This document shows positions 11,792 through 22,156 of a stretch of DNA of 64,000 nt, piece by piece (the first letter of the stretch is position 1; each line of letters begins with the position of its first letter). A program made the position numbers and the translations under genes. Below the pieces are notes generated by a model, which was not told the DNA's origin, did no database searches, and was given only the letters and a program-made list of their open reading frames with translations. Location: contig OV884056.1 in the NCBI GenBank assembly GCA_930367215.1, positions 255,095,127 through 255,159,126 on the forward strand, written 5' to 3'. Source of the DNA: Pollenia angustigena (taxonomy: Eukaryota > Arthropoda > Insecta > Diptera > Polleniidae).

Positions 11792-12595
11792 CAGGGACCG
11801 TAACAGTTATTCCTTTTTTCATAAAAGTCAGATGAAAACAGTTATTTTTTGATTATTATTTTTTTGAACAAAAATAGCAGTTATTTTCAGATTTTTATTT
11901 TTTTGAACAAAAATAGCGGTTATTTTTTGATTTTTATTTTTTCAATCAAAAATAACAGTTATATTTTGATTTTTATTTTTTTGAACAATAATAACAGTTA
12001 TATATTGATTTTTATTTTTTCGAGCAAAAATAAAAATTATTCTCTAAAGAAATGCACGTGATTTAATAATTTAGTGGACTTTAAATTTTTATTTTAATGT
12101 GTAATTATCATTGGAATTTCTTATGCACGTAAAAATAATTATTAATAGTCAACTAAATCATTAAAACACGTACATTTCTTTAGAGAATAACTTTTATTTT
12201 TGCTCGAAAAAATTAAAATCAAAAAATAACTGTTATTTTTGCTCGAAAAAATTAAAATCAAAAACTAACTGTTAATTTTGATCGAAAAAATAAAAATCAA
12301 AAAATAACTGTTATTTTTGCTCAAAAAAATAAAAATCAAAAAATAACTGTTATTTTTGATCGAAAAAATAAAAATAAAAAAATAACAGTTATTTTTGTTC
12401 AAAAAAATATAAATCAAAAAATAACTGTTAAGTTTGATCGAAAATATAAAAATCAAAATTTTAAAAATAAATATATTTTATCATTGACAAGTGCAAAAGG
12501 ATCAATATGGTTTTCTTGAATCAGTTTTTCGACATTTACTTCTATATCCTTTTTTTGTTTTAAAATTCCAACATAAGTGTTATTTTCGGTCCCTG
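11792..12595. mobile_element. hAT-type MITE with tandem internal repeats
   Basis: The ends are CAGGGACCG (11792) and CGGTCCCTG (ending 12595), flanked by an exact 8-bp direct repeat CTTATTAT (11784-11791 and 12596-12603). Both are hallmarks of the hAT superfamily. The left arm is a run of about four ~50-bp units (AAAATAACAGTTATTTTTTG with ATTTTTATTTTTTYGA between). The right arm holds about six such units inverted, and ATGCACGTG / CACGTACAT pairs near the centre. The element lies about 110 bp beyond the splice donor of the minus-strand host exon, so in its intron. There is no transposase. Confidence 0.9.
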
Positions 12596-12714
12596 CTTAT
12601 TATCCATACTGGTTACAAATTAATCCAACAGCCATTCATTTCAAACTTCGTTTTCTGATTATTTTTAAAGAAATTTCTTATGTTAAAAAAAAGCTTAATA
12701 AGGATTTTACTTAC

Positions 12715-13440
12715 ATTTTCTTTTCTTGATGAAATCACAGAAGCTGCTACTGATCGTAAAGTGGGAACACTTGGATTCTGACCACTACTTAAGGGTTTCA
12801 TATGACATGTTTTACTCGCTGAAGGCTGTATATGAGAGTGATGGGGACACGGGTTATTAGCCGATGACATTTGATTTGTATTTGCAACAGGAAGTGTTGC
12901 ACCCGTCATTATATTGGGCATATTAAAAGGAACAAAATACATTTGATTATTAGCTGGCATAGTTGCTGAAGAAGTTGCCTGAGGTGTTGCTGTGGGTAAA
13001 AATGTTGGAACGACTGATGGTAAAGGTGGTGGTGGCATCGGAAACGACATTATTGGCGGCACATTTAAGCCATGATTCAGCTGATTGGCAGATTGACAAT
13101 GACAGTGACTTGTCAAAGCTGAATGATGTTGCTGAGGGGGGTGATGTGAACAAGGATTTTGTAATTGCTGTTGGCGAAGTTGTAAATGTTGATGTTGCGT
13201 TTGGTCCATTTTTAATTTACACTGCAGACATTGTCTGGTTCCGGAGGCAGCTGTAGAATTGGTTGAGTTTACAACATAAGGCGCTGCACTAGTCCGCACT
13301 TGGCTAGTGAGTGTTGATATTTTTGGGGCTTTTGGTCCATTCCAACATTGACAAGTACAAGGTAAAATACCCAAATAGCTCAGCCCCAAAGGGCTGGCTT
13401 CATTTAGATTGGTGGTGGAGGTAATTTTGAGGCTGTGCTT
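12715..13440 (-). CDS. Internal host exon, Cys/Gln/His/Pro-rich protein, not recognised
   Basis: The minus strand is open for 242 codons from just after an in-frame TAA (13441-13443) to a consensus donor (GAAAAT then GTAAGT, GT at 12714-12713). There is no convincing ATG, so it is probably an internal exon. The acceptor is uncertain: AAAAG at 13438 or CACAG at 13433, both with weak pyrimidine tracts. In order it encodes a Cys cluster (CTCQCWNG), a Ser/Thr/Asn-rich stretch, CLQCK, a Gln/His-rich block (HHPPQQHHS), a proline run (PMPPPPLPS), a Met/Asn/Pro-rich segment (MYFVPFNMPN) and a Ser-rich end (SVAASVISSRKEN). This looks like the disordered part of a regulatory protein. I do not recognise the gene. 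No neighbouring exon was found in the window, so the introns must be long. Confidence 0.65.
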
Positions 13441-13494
13441 TTAAATTTGTTTTTTTATATTTCTGTAGCAGAGGTAAGCCTAAAAATATAAATA

Positions 13495-13620
13495 AAAAAA
13501 TATTTAATTAGTATTGTGGTTATTTTGTTAAACTATTTATGGTTTTGAACCAAAATTTTAAAATTTTCATTAGGCTAAAGTGCATCAAATTTAATTTTCA
13601 TTTAATATTTATCAAATAAC
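13495..13620 (-). repeat. Lone end of the tRNA-like TIR element
   Basis: ATTAGTATTGTGGTTATTTT, then ACTATTTATGGTTTT and ATTAGGCT match the outer end of the family seen at 58738-59263 and 61611-61935. Only the outer ~120 bp is present, with no tRNA-like part. Confidence 0.65.
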
Positions 13621-14192
13621 TATTTTCAATCAAGTTAGCTGTTAATAAATAAACGGTAGTTAAAAAGTTTTTGGTTTGACTTTACTCCTTTTATTTATTA
13701 AAGTCTTCAGGAGTTAATATTATAGAAACAAAAATTAGAAAAGAAAACACGTAAATGAAAGAATAATGGAGATAATAAAATATTTTGAAAGGAATATGTA
13801 AGATGATAAAAGTGGCAACATAAAGAGATCGTAGTTACACAGATAGTTTGAAGAAAGCTGGCAACGATCCGAGAAAATGTAAGAAATGTATATTATTGTT
13901 AATATTATAAGATATTATGTAAATATTTGATTGAAAAAATAAAAGAACTTGATTGGCTTTTTAAATAAAAAACTTTCCAGGGTATTCAATCAATTCTTTA
14001 AAGGCGCTTACTGCAACAAGTTGCCGTTTTATGCTCAATGAAATAGTATTAGAAGAGATAGTTAAAACTACAATTTCAGAGTTTAATTTTGAATGTCAAA
14101 TTATATCTTTAACCCTGATGATGCTACTCGAGGTTTTGTAGTGAAATATAAGAAAATAAAAATATGATTTTATGAAATAACAACCCTAGACA
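13621..14192. other. No gene seen
   Basis: The interval is AT-rich. The start at 13670-13760 and the rest show no ORF, TIR or tRNA-like structure that I can define. It may be host intron or intergenic sequence upstream of the minus-strand exon. Confidence 0.4.
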
Positions 14193-14196
14193 TTAA

Positions 14197-14646
14197 CCCT
14201 TATGTGTGTGGAAAAAAAACACCTTCTATAGGGTGGATAGGTACCTGGGTACCTTCATGCAAATTGTATGAGAAATCTAATTTTTTGTCTTGTATTGTAC
14301 AAACAATCGATGGTTAATGATATAATATTAGAATTTTACTCTGGTTTCCTCCTTTTCATATATTTTTTAAAATCCTACACCCAAAAAAAAAAAAATTTGT
14401 AATACAAAACGTATACAGGTACCCAGGTACCTATTCACCCTATTAAGGGTGCAAAAAGCAAATTGGTATGCCACGCCCCCCCCCCCCCCCCAGCTCATAT
14501 TGTATATAAACACCTATGAAAATATAATAATAACAAAAAGTTAGGAGTTCTCATGAAATTGTAGAATTGTAGACTAAAATCTTATATAAAAAATTTCGAT
14601 TTGAAAACGCAATAGGTACACAGGTACCTGTCCACACACATAAGGG
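14197..14646. mobile_element. piggyBac-type MITE, palindromic GGTACC motifs
   Basis: The inverted ends CCCTTATGTGTGTGGA (14197) and TCCACACACATAAGGG (ending 14646) lie between two TTAA sites (14193-14196, 14647-14650), the piggyBac target signature. Just inside the left end is the palindrome GGTACCTGGGTACC (14239-14254 region). Its reverse complement sits near 14415, and a related AGGTACACAGGTACCT lies at the right end. A run of 16 C is at 14476-14491. There is no coding sequence, so it is non-autonomous. Confidence 0.85.
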
Positions 14647-14795
14647 TTAAGCTCGATTAATTATTACTTTAAATTTTTTTGTTGTTAATGTTTTTTTTTA
14701 CCTTTTTTAAGTTGATAAATTTAACAAAATGGTTAATACTTCAAAACAACTAATAATGCCTTAGATAGTGCCAATTTCGAAAATTTGCAATTACA

Positions 14796-15653
14796 GGAGG
14801 CTTATTCTGAATTGCGATGCGAAAATCAATGCGATGCGCAAATGAACTGCGATGCGAAAGAAAATTGGTATTCTGTTAGACTTTCGCAATCGCATTCGCA
14901 ATTTATTTCAAATCGTGGAAACGCTGCTCAAATATACGTCAGTGTCAATAAACGTCAAATTAAAAATAAATAAATTGTTTGTGTTTGGCTGTGAAAATTG
15001 TTTAAATAATTTATTTAGGACATTCTGTAATAAAAAAAAATAATAAAAATGGATTTTGTGGCACTGTGGTTCGACGACGAAGAAAATGAAAATGTTTTAT
15101 GTGTACTTTAAAATCGGCCCAAACCTATTAAAATTTAAGTTAAAGTCAAATATTTTTGAACTGGTTTATGTATATATTTCATACTTTTTCCATCCTGCAG
15201 CTTCTCTAATAGGTTGTCCATTGATATTTAGTTCTTCAGTTAACGTTTGCCACAAAGTATTTGCCGACTGACGTGCATTTGGTGTTTTCAAATGGCCTCT
15301 TGCCAATAGGCTGTGCTTATTCATAAATTCTATCATTATTTCAAATTGACGCGGTTTGGTGGTCTTATTGCTTGCTTCCCTGAATTAAATAATAAATATA
15401 TGATGAATAAATAAATAAAATATTATCTTTCACTACCATGTATGTACTTTGCGAATGCTATTTTGTTGTCGAATAAATTTTGCGAATTTGACATTTGTTT
15501 TCGGAATGTAGAATACCGACTCGTCACCTTTTCGCATTTGAAATGCGATTAAAAAAAAACTTTGCGAATATCGCAACACAGAATAGCAACTGTTCGCATT
15601 TTTGCATTTTCGCATCGCATTGATTTTCGCATCGCAATTCAGAATAAGCCTCC
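14796..15653. mobile_element. Harbinger-like TIR element (858 bp)
   Basis: The terminal repeats GGAGGCTTATTCTGAATTGC and GCAATTCAGAATAAGCCTCC match exactly, and the match runs on through about 40 bases (GATGCGAAAATCAATGCGATG). Subterminal regions are full of GCGATGCG / TTCGCATT words, likely transposase sites. The only gene inside is a Myb/SANT-like one (15050-15379, minus). PIF/Harbinger elements pair such a DNA-binding gene with a transposase, and the transposase is absent here. A clean target duplication was not found. Confidence 0.8.
15050..15379 (-). pseudogene. Myb/SANT-like DNA-binding protein gene, spliced, broken
   Basis: Exon 15379-15185 follows an acceptor (TTTAATTCAG) and reads EASNKTTKPRQFE, IMIEFMNKHSLLARGHLKT, ARQSANTLWQTLTEELN and INGQPIREAAGWKK, then a donor GTATGA. 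After a ~60-base intron (acceptor TTTTAATAG), 15124 onward reads VWADFKVHIK. The pattern (hydrophobic helix, LARG, W..L...LN..G, WKKVWAD.K) fits the Myb/SANT-like family seen in Harbinger accessory proteins and zeste-type regulators (PF13873-like, from memory). Joined at the visible sites the frame slips by one base, and the C-terminus is missing. It is a decayed gene of the surrounding element. A start codon exon was not located. Confidence 0.65.
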
Positions 15654-16015
15654 AGTAGTTAAATAAATGTGGTGCGATGGCTGTGATAACAGCATTACAT
15701 AAGATATTCAATTTATCTTGAGATGACGGTTTAATTGGAATTTCAGGTATTTTTTTTACTTTTCAATTGCTGAAAACGTTAAAATTCTAGGACGATAACT
15801 AGATAGGCAGATAGATTCTTTATATATATATTTTTTTTTTTTCTTAAAAACATTACAATATTTATACTTAATTGTAAAAAATTATTTAAAAATAAACGCA
15901 AAGATATTAACAGCTTGGTTTCTTACAAAACCGTCAGCTGGGAGATAGTACGATAAATATAAATGTTTAAAAATTATTTCATGAACAGACATCAGTTTGT
16001 TCAAACTGGACAATT

Positions 16016-16175
16016 CAAGAGCATTTTGTCCCCGCAGATTATGGCGTACCGCAACGAAGTGGACTAGGACCTTTATTATTCTCAGTTTACTTAAATGATT
16101 TGAAAAACTTAAATTTTATTGGTTAAATATTTATGCTTGCTGATGATTTATGCCTTTGGTTACCCTTTGAATTCT
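16016..16175 (+). pseudogene. Non-LTR reverse transcriptase scrap
   Basis: The reading YGVPQRSGLGPLLFSVYLND then, after a stop, FMLADDLCL matches the palm motifs of non-LTR reverse transcriptases (GVPQGS.LGPLLF..Y.NDL and [FY].ADD). The conserved glycine of PQG is replaced by Arg, and a stop lies between the motifs. No more of the element is recognisable on either side, so it is a short relic. Confidence 0.7.
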
Positions 16176-16489
16176 GATTCAGTTCTAAAAACAAATATGG
16201 AAATAGACACTGCTTTATTAGTTTCATTTGTTCGTTTAAAACATTGCTCAACGGAATATGTGTAAGAGCACGATTGCTTAATAACAAATTGTTGAGGCAG
16301 TTGACGAGCAACACTCAAAGTGATCAGACGTGCGCGGAACAACTATTTTTATATTTACACTCTTTTCTTCTATTTTATTATATTTTGTATTTTGTATTTA
16401 AGCATGTAAGAAATGAATTAAATGAATTATTCTGACAAATGTGTTTTTGATTTAAATGTAAGAAAACGGCTGCTTATATATGTATCTAC

Positions 16490-17730
16490 TAGGGTATTCA
16501 TTTAACCGAGCTTTTGATTTAATCGGTTAATCGCTCGATTAATTAACCGAGGTTTTTGTATAATCGGTTAATTTTGTTATTGATCGGTTAACCGATTAAT
16601 AAAGTTTTTTTATAATTTAGGTACAATGAATATAAATTAAAAATTATTTATTATTTGCAGTTTTGTAGTAAAAAATAAACAATAACATAGCAACACGTGA
16701 ACTAAAACGAGCAAAAAAAAAAATAATTTATAACTCTGTAATACATATTTTTTAATTAATACATATTCGGCCACGTTCTGTAAATCGAAATCACGTGAAG
16801 TTAAAATCGATGGAGATTTCAAGTTCAATTTTTTTAAATGAACGTAGCTCTTCCAGATTTCAAAAGTAGTTTTGGTAAAGATATGTGATCTTCAAAGTAT
16901 TTGGTAATGAAAAAGAAATATTTGTATCAATTTTAAACACAGGATAGAATTAAAAACTAGTTCGATTTCTATTTCAGGTGATTTCGATTTCCAGAACAAG
17001 ACCGATTATGTATTTATTAAAAAGTAAACTCTGATATCATTTTATTAGTTATTTAAATAGTTTAAGAAATTCTTATAAAATAATCTTTTAGATAAATAAT
17101 TTGGTTAAAATGTATTACATTTAAGCGACTCTTTTCTTTGGTTTTGATAAATTTTGACTTGGAAAAATTTCTTTCACTTATCGTAGATGTTGTAGAAATC
17201 GAAAGCAACCCATAATACAGAATATCTAAATTCTCAGTCTTTTTTCTGGATTTCTCTAAACATATAAAATCTTCCATTATACCATTTAAATCCTGTTTTA
17301 TTTTTAACACTTCTAATTGTTTGGGTTAATTCTGTTGTTGCGTTTGCGTCCTGGCAAAGCACAGCACCGAACATTCTGCAAAAAAAGTTAATTTCCGAAT
17401 TCCGTAATTAATGTTTTTGTACTGTATTCTAAAAATGTATTTATAGAAGGAAATATATTGTATAAAAAAATAATTCTAATTGGTGCACTTTGCAACTTTT
17501 TTGGTGACTGTAGAATTAATGTATTTAAAAAAGGGAGTTGCTTTGCAACCTACGATTTGGAACTCACTACAAAAAATAATAATTTTTATTACAACGGTTA
17601 ATCGGTTAATCGACTGAAATTAACCGGTTAAATCGCTAATCGAAAAAAGCCAATTTTAAATTAACCGATCAGTTTATCGGGTAGTAATTAATCGGTTAAC
17701 CGATTAACGGTTAACCGAATGAAAACCCTA
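16490..17730. mobile_element. hAT element relic with 8-bp target duplication
   Basis: The ends are TAGGGTATTCATT (16490) and AATGAAAACCCTA (ending 17730). The flanks GTATCTAC (16482-16489) and GTATCTAC (17731-17738) are an exact 8-bp direct repeat. Both subterminal regions are packed with ATCGGTTAA/TTAACCGAT words in both orientations (at least eight), as expected for hAT transposase sites. A remnant of the hAT dimerisation domain lies inside. At 1,241 bp it is far shorter than an autonomous hAT element. Confidence 0.92.
17065..17310 (-). pseudogene. hAT transposase C-terminal remnant
   Basis: An 82-codon frame includes LLSISTTSTISERNFSKSKF and SRLNVIHFNQIIYLKDYF. This matches the hAT C-terminal dimerisation domain (hydrophobic, P.TS..SER.FS, then RS.L....V..L..LK). 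The usual Pro before TS is missing (STTST). Upstream sequence on this strand is broken by stops, so no transposase can be made. It sits in the element with matching hAT flanks. Confidence 0.85.
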
Positions 17731-17738
17731 GTATCTAC

Positions 17739-18589
17739 ACACCATGACGCTTCATTTTGATGACGTGAATAAAGCGCTCCTCCTACCTTATTGCATACTT
17801 CCCCAAATTTTATCTGAGGCGATTATCACAAAAAAGACTTATGAGAAGAAGAAGGTAGTTCAAAAAAGCTTAATTTTAATTTTTGAAGTCGGATATTTTC
17901 TAAACGATAAGAGACAAATTTAAAATTCCGGATCATGTTTAATTTTTGCAATACCTGAGATGTCCAACTTTTCGAATGTCTGACGGTCCTTCCCATATGT
18001 CTATCAAATCGAAAACTTAAAATAGAATACCAATCCTTAACTGCTATCTGATACGTTATTCCAATCGTACTAACCATTAATAAAATCCAGAGGTATTTCC
18101 AATTTTTTTCAGGAATATACAAGTGTGTGACTTTGGTACGCATTCAGTGTGTTACAATTTTTTTTAACGAATTTTCGCAATAACCTTTAATCTAACGAAA
18201 TAAAATAAAATATATGTTTTTATATGCAATTTTTAAAGCGTCTATTAGACGATCATACTTTGTATGTAAGAATCCTACTCGTGTAATAGCAATTCTGACC
18301 AGTGTTCGAAGAAAACACTAAATATCGCTTCTTAGTATTCGGTTCGGTAGATTTGTGGAAAACACAAACGCTGTGTAGAAAATCATTAAAAAATAACGTT
18401 CCCCTGTTTGCCATCTCCCGAATACAAATATAATACGGTTTTTATCCAACTCATCAAAAGATGAGAAAATTTAATTCCGGTCGGTTTTTTTAAAAACCAC
18501 AAACTTCATTGTGTTACGTTCGGCTCATTAATGTGTTCATAGCTTCTTACTATCAAAACATATGAACCTGCCTTTTCCACGATATAAAG
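17739..18589. other. No recognised gene; one 105-codon minus-strand frame
   Basis: A minus-strand frame at 18143-17826 encodes 105 residues (starting MRTKVTHLY, with YSILSFRFDRHMGRTVRH in the middle) of unclear origin. It shows no motif I recognise and may be a decayed transposon frame or chance. The rest is AT-rich. Near 18430-18500 a weak inverted pair (AACTCATCAAAAGATGAG) is visible. Confidence 0.4.
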
Positions 18590-19135
18590 CAAGATATCTC
18601 CATGGAACGCCCAGATATCGCAGAAGTTATGGGTGCTGTAAATCACCAAAACCTAATAAGGCCCCTGGAGCCGACAACATATCGCCGGACATGCTTAAAG
18701 CAATACTACAGGGGAAATATTGTTTCTTCTCATCCAGAACTTCTAGCTTACACACGAACTTGATTTCAATTTAAAAGAAATCTTTATGGTTAATATCCTC
18801 AAAAAGGGTGACCTGACAAACTGTAAGAACTGGCAAGGCATAAGCACCCTTAGTGCAGTAAAACGGATCATAGCGCAAATCATTAACCGAAGAATATCCG
18901 ACAATGTACTAAGAGATCTAAAGTCCGAACAAGCTGGCTTCCGGTCCAAAAAATCCTGTGTAGACCACATGAATAGTCTAAGAATTATTAAAGAGCAATC
19001 CGCTTTACCTGATGTTTATCGATTTTGAAAAAGCATTTGATACCCTGAACCAAAACGCAATATTTAGCGCTCTATGGGCTCCATCCACTCTATACCGTGA
19101 TGTTAAATGTCGTGTTGTCTACGATACCTTTCTAA
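18590..19135 (+). pseudogene. RTE-like reverse transcriptase fragment
   Basis: Fragments in three frames line up with the start of an RTE-type reverse transcriptase: ISMERPDIAEVMGAV, KPNKAPGADNISPDMLKA, MVNILKKGDLTNCKNWQGIS, then SDNVLRDLKSEQAGFRSKKS and, after a frameshift, FEKAFDTLNQNAIF. This order (KAPG.D.I...ML, KG....C.NW.GI, EQAGFR...SC.D, DFEKAFD) is diagnostic of the fingers and first palm motifs. The catalytic ADD part is absent. The piece is frameshifted and internally deleted. Confidence 0.75.
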
Positions 19136-20266
19136 CTGCTGAATATTCAAATTATTGCCGCTAGATGGCGCAAAATTCATTTTTATTGAAAAATTCATCA
19201 AAAAAAAAAATGTTCAGCAAAAATACTCGCTAAGGATTTTGTACAAAATTGCCAAACATCATTTGGTCGAATTCTTCAAATTTAAAGGTCAAAATTTAGA
19301 CTTTCTTCAATAATCTTAAAATAACGATTATTTTGTAAATAACGGAATTATGCAAAAGTTGCTGCTAAAGTATGGCTGTAAGTAAATGCATTTCTACATT
19401 AATACTTTACCAATCTTTCTGAATATTTATTTATTAAGTAAGCAACATATTTTATGCAACTGTAATAAACAAAATTTAATTTTTTTTCTTTCAGATTGTC
19501 TATCAATCTGGTTTACGACCAATGTATTGTGCAAATTATAGATTATAATAATTATCTATATGTGTACATATAAAATTGTAACGTTACTGACTGATTCATC
19601 GTCGCACAGCCTAAACGCCTGAAGCTTAAAACTTTAAATTTGGACCAGAGGTGTGTCTATTCCCAAATCGGTCCACTAAGGCGGGATTTTTGGAAATTCG
19701 AATGTTAAGGGGGTAAGGTTATCACCTTATATCTCCAAAACTAAAAGAAATAAAAAAAAAACCTGTAATACTTATCGTTGTTCTTAAGAAAAATAAGCGG
19801 ACAGGTGTCTGGTACTTTTTCGAAATTCGGCTCTTTTAGGGAGAAAACGGGTAAGACCTGAACCAATAAACCTAGAAATGAAGTTTATACCACATTCGAA
19901 ACTTATCAACAAAACACGAGTTAAAATATGGTGCGATTAAGTGGTAAAAAGCGTAACTATTTTTGGAACATATTTTACAAAACATGTTTCTCCATTCATT
20001 GACATATTCGTTCTAAATTATGGGCCCCAACTACAATATTGCAATTTTTGATACATTTATGGGGGGGGGGGGGGAATATTACAGAATGGGATATACGGGA
20101 AAAATAATATCTTTCTTCAGCTTTTTGGTTCTACATTTTAATTTTTTTAATTAACATTAATATTGGACCTTTAAACATACAATTAAACATACAATGTCCT
20201 GAGTGGATACGAATACATGAAAGAACTTTTTGGTACTTTTTTGTTCTTTAACAACCTTATTTAAAA
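19136..20266. other. No gene seen; G-run
   Basis: The interval is AT-rich. 19660-19880 has a phrase (GGTCCACTAAGGCGGGATTT, then GGGGGTAAGGTTATCACC) that looks like dispersed repeat DNA, but I find no second copy here. A G-run of about 15 lies at 20060-20075. No frames of interest. Confidence 0.4.
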
Positions 20267-21053
20267 ACAAGTTAGAGTGTTATATTCGGCTGTGCCGAAT
20301 CTTTGATACCCTCCACCGACAGTTCGAATGTTTAAGGAGTAATGTCTGTATGATGTTATTATTATCTTAAACTGTGACGATTTGTTATTAATTATGGTTT
20401 TAGGCGACTAAACTGTTTTCCGGTAGTAGGGTTTATATGGGGCCTATGGTAAATAATGGACCGATCATCAGGAAATTTCACAGTATCATGTATAGTCCTA
20501 TAAAACTGTGACAAGCCAAAATTTGTTATGCTAGCGTTATTTTTTACGGGTTTAGGCGTACTAAACTGTTTTCCGGGAGTAGTGTTTATATGGGGCTTAG
20601 GGTAAATGATGGACGGATCTTCACGAAATTTAACAGCGTGATTTCCAGTTAAATAAAACAAATTTTTGCAAAATCTTATCGCATTCCGTGCCTTTTTCCA
20701 GCATTTATGTTATTTTTTGTAACAAAATTATCAATTTTTTAGGTGGTGGTTCCACATTTTGATTCATATCTCTGGTCCTACTGAGCCGATTTTGCTGGAT
20801 TTCACTCCCAATCTGCTTAGGATAACTACAAGCAATTTGGCACCAAGTTTGTTTATTTCTTTTGAGTTGTTCGAAAGTGATCGTGTTTTGAACAGACGGA
20901 CACACGGACGGACATGGCTAAATTGACTTAGAATTACTCAAGGACCCAGAATATATATACTTTATGGGGTCTGAGATGAATAATAAAAAAGTTTCACACG
21001 GAATGACAAACTTAATATACCCTCTTCACAACTCATTGTGGTGGAGGGTATAC
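20267..21053 (+). repeat. Fly dispersed repeat (TTCGGCTGTGCCGAA ... GGTGGAGGGTATAC)
   Basis: The element is bounded by AACAAGTTAGAGTG, TTCGGCTGTGCCGAATC and ATACCCTCCACC on the left and by GTGGTGGAGGGTATAC on the right. It contains two tandem ~170-bp units (from 20400 and 20570) with GTTTATATGGGGCYT and AAATAATGGACCGATC-like cores, plus CGGACACACGGACGGACATGG. The 89-codon minus frame here simply translates the two units and is not a gene. Relatives are at 10298-10545, 34060-34400, 41960-42163, 52430-52640 and 59857-60566. Confidence 0.8.
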
Positions 21054-21318
21054 AAATCTTTATGTCTTCGTATTTTTTGTCCTTCGTTTAAACTCATGGA
21101 AAAAATTGTCAAAGCAAAAAGCAATTTTTCAGCTGACTACCTCTTATTTTATAATACGCCCTCTTATCATCCGACGCCTTTCAACTTTTTAAGATGTATA
21201 TTTTTATTTTTGTTGTTATATTCACTATTACCCCAATTCTTTTTAAGGTTTTCCCCAAAAAAGTTAAACAATAAGTGAACACAACCCTAGAAGTATTAGT
21301 ATTCATACATACTTACAT

Positions 21319-22156
21319 ACACCCGGAGAAAAATATGATTCGATATAGTGGCGGACAACGCTTTTACAATAACCTTTTAAAATTTAAATGTATTAAGGCT
21401 CTTTTAAAATTGTTGATTTATAGCAAAAATCATTTTATGATTAATAAACACCATTTCCCGTCTATCACAACTGAGTTATGTTTCACCTTATATTTGCAAA
21501 CAACCACCAAAAATGTTTATATTGACTATTCATGTGTTTAATACAGAATATTTAATATTCTGCTACTTTTATCATATTTTAAAAGCAAATTATTAAGTCA
21601 AAGGAACTAAAGCTTGGTCCAATCAAAATGCACGATGCTTATTGGCTCGGTGGCATACCTGTATCCGATGGTCATTATTTTCCATGACTCTGAGACATAA
21701 TTGAGGTTAAAGGTAGTTAATGTGCCGAATAATCTAATCTTTTAGCTCTTGAACTTTTCTTTCAAATATCCCCAAAGAAAGAAGGCCGACACCGCAAATG
21801 ACCGTGGCAGCCAATTAACATCGCCACGACGTGAGATAACACGGTCATTTCTCGCGCAAAACAACCATTGCTTCGTTGGCTGTGTTTGGCACCAGCCTGT
21901 TGAAACCACATATCGTTAAGATCCATATCCTTAATTTCTGGCCATTTCGGGATACCAAACACCATTCACGGTAACTGCTTTGCCGACCTCATTTTCGAAG
22001 AAGAACGGGCCGATGGAGCAGAACGAACTAAACGAGCTAGCATAGGTGTTTTCACATTTCCTACAGACCCCGTTTCTAACACCTTTGAAAATTGTTGATT
22101 TAAAATAGCTAAGTTATCATCAGGCATACGGAAATATATTTATTTTTTCTGCGTGT
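21319..22156. mobile_element. ACACCCGGAGAAAAA TIR element with nested mariner relic
   Basis: The ends ACACCCGGAGAAAAATA (21319) and TATTTTTTCTGCGTGT (ending 22156) are inverted and resemble those of 9807-10297. The middle is a degraded Tc1/mariner-type transposase on the minus strand (21605-22125), which could be the element's own gene or a nested insertion. Short frames elsewhere look like chance. Confidence 0.6.
21605..22125 (-). pseudogene. Tc1/mariner-type transposase relic
   Basis: Minus-strand pieces GSVGNVKTP, KDMDLNDMWFQQAGA and VLSHVVAM align with the transposase described at 40702-41403. The catalytic Asp of FQQDGA is Ala-flanked and lost (QQAGA), and stops and frameshifts break the frame. 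This copy keeps part of the linker region (TGSVG.VKTP) that the copies at 40.7 and 45 kb have deleted, so it descends from a fuller element. It is inactive. Confidence 0.8.

Noticed and set aside
11849..12456. Frames with repeated FLIFIFLNKNNSY and a possible CRISPR-like array
   Set aside because: The units are tandem repeats within a hAT-type MITE. There are no unique spacers of constant length, and the setting is eukaryotic.
12950..13256. Open frames overlapping the 12715-13440 exon (97 codons plus, 67 codons minus)
   Set aside because: These are shadows of the minus-strand exon. Their composition is unconstrained and they lack the splice donor.
14476..14491. C16 run as an i-motif or regulatory site
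   Set aside because: It is a homopolymer within a MITE, and similar C and G runs occur in other elements. Nothing ties it to function.
17826..18143. 105-codon minus-strand frame as a gene
   Set aside because: No motif, no start context, no splice sites and AT-rich surroundings. It is kept only as an unexplained open frame.
20392..20661. 89-codon frame with an internal protein repeat (PHINTTPGKQFS)
   Set aside because: The protein repeat is only the translation of a ~170-bp tandem DNA unit of a dispersed non-coding repeat.
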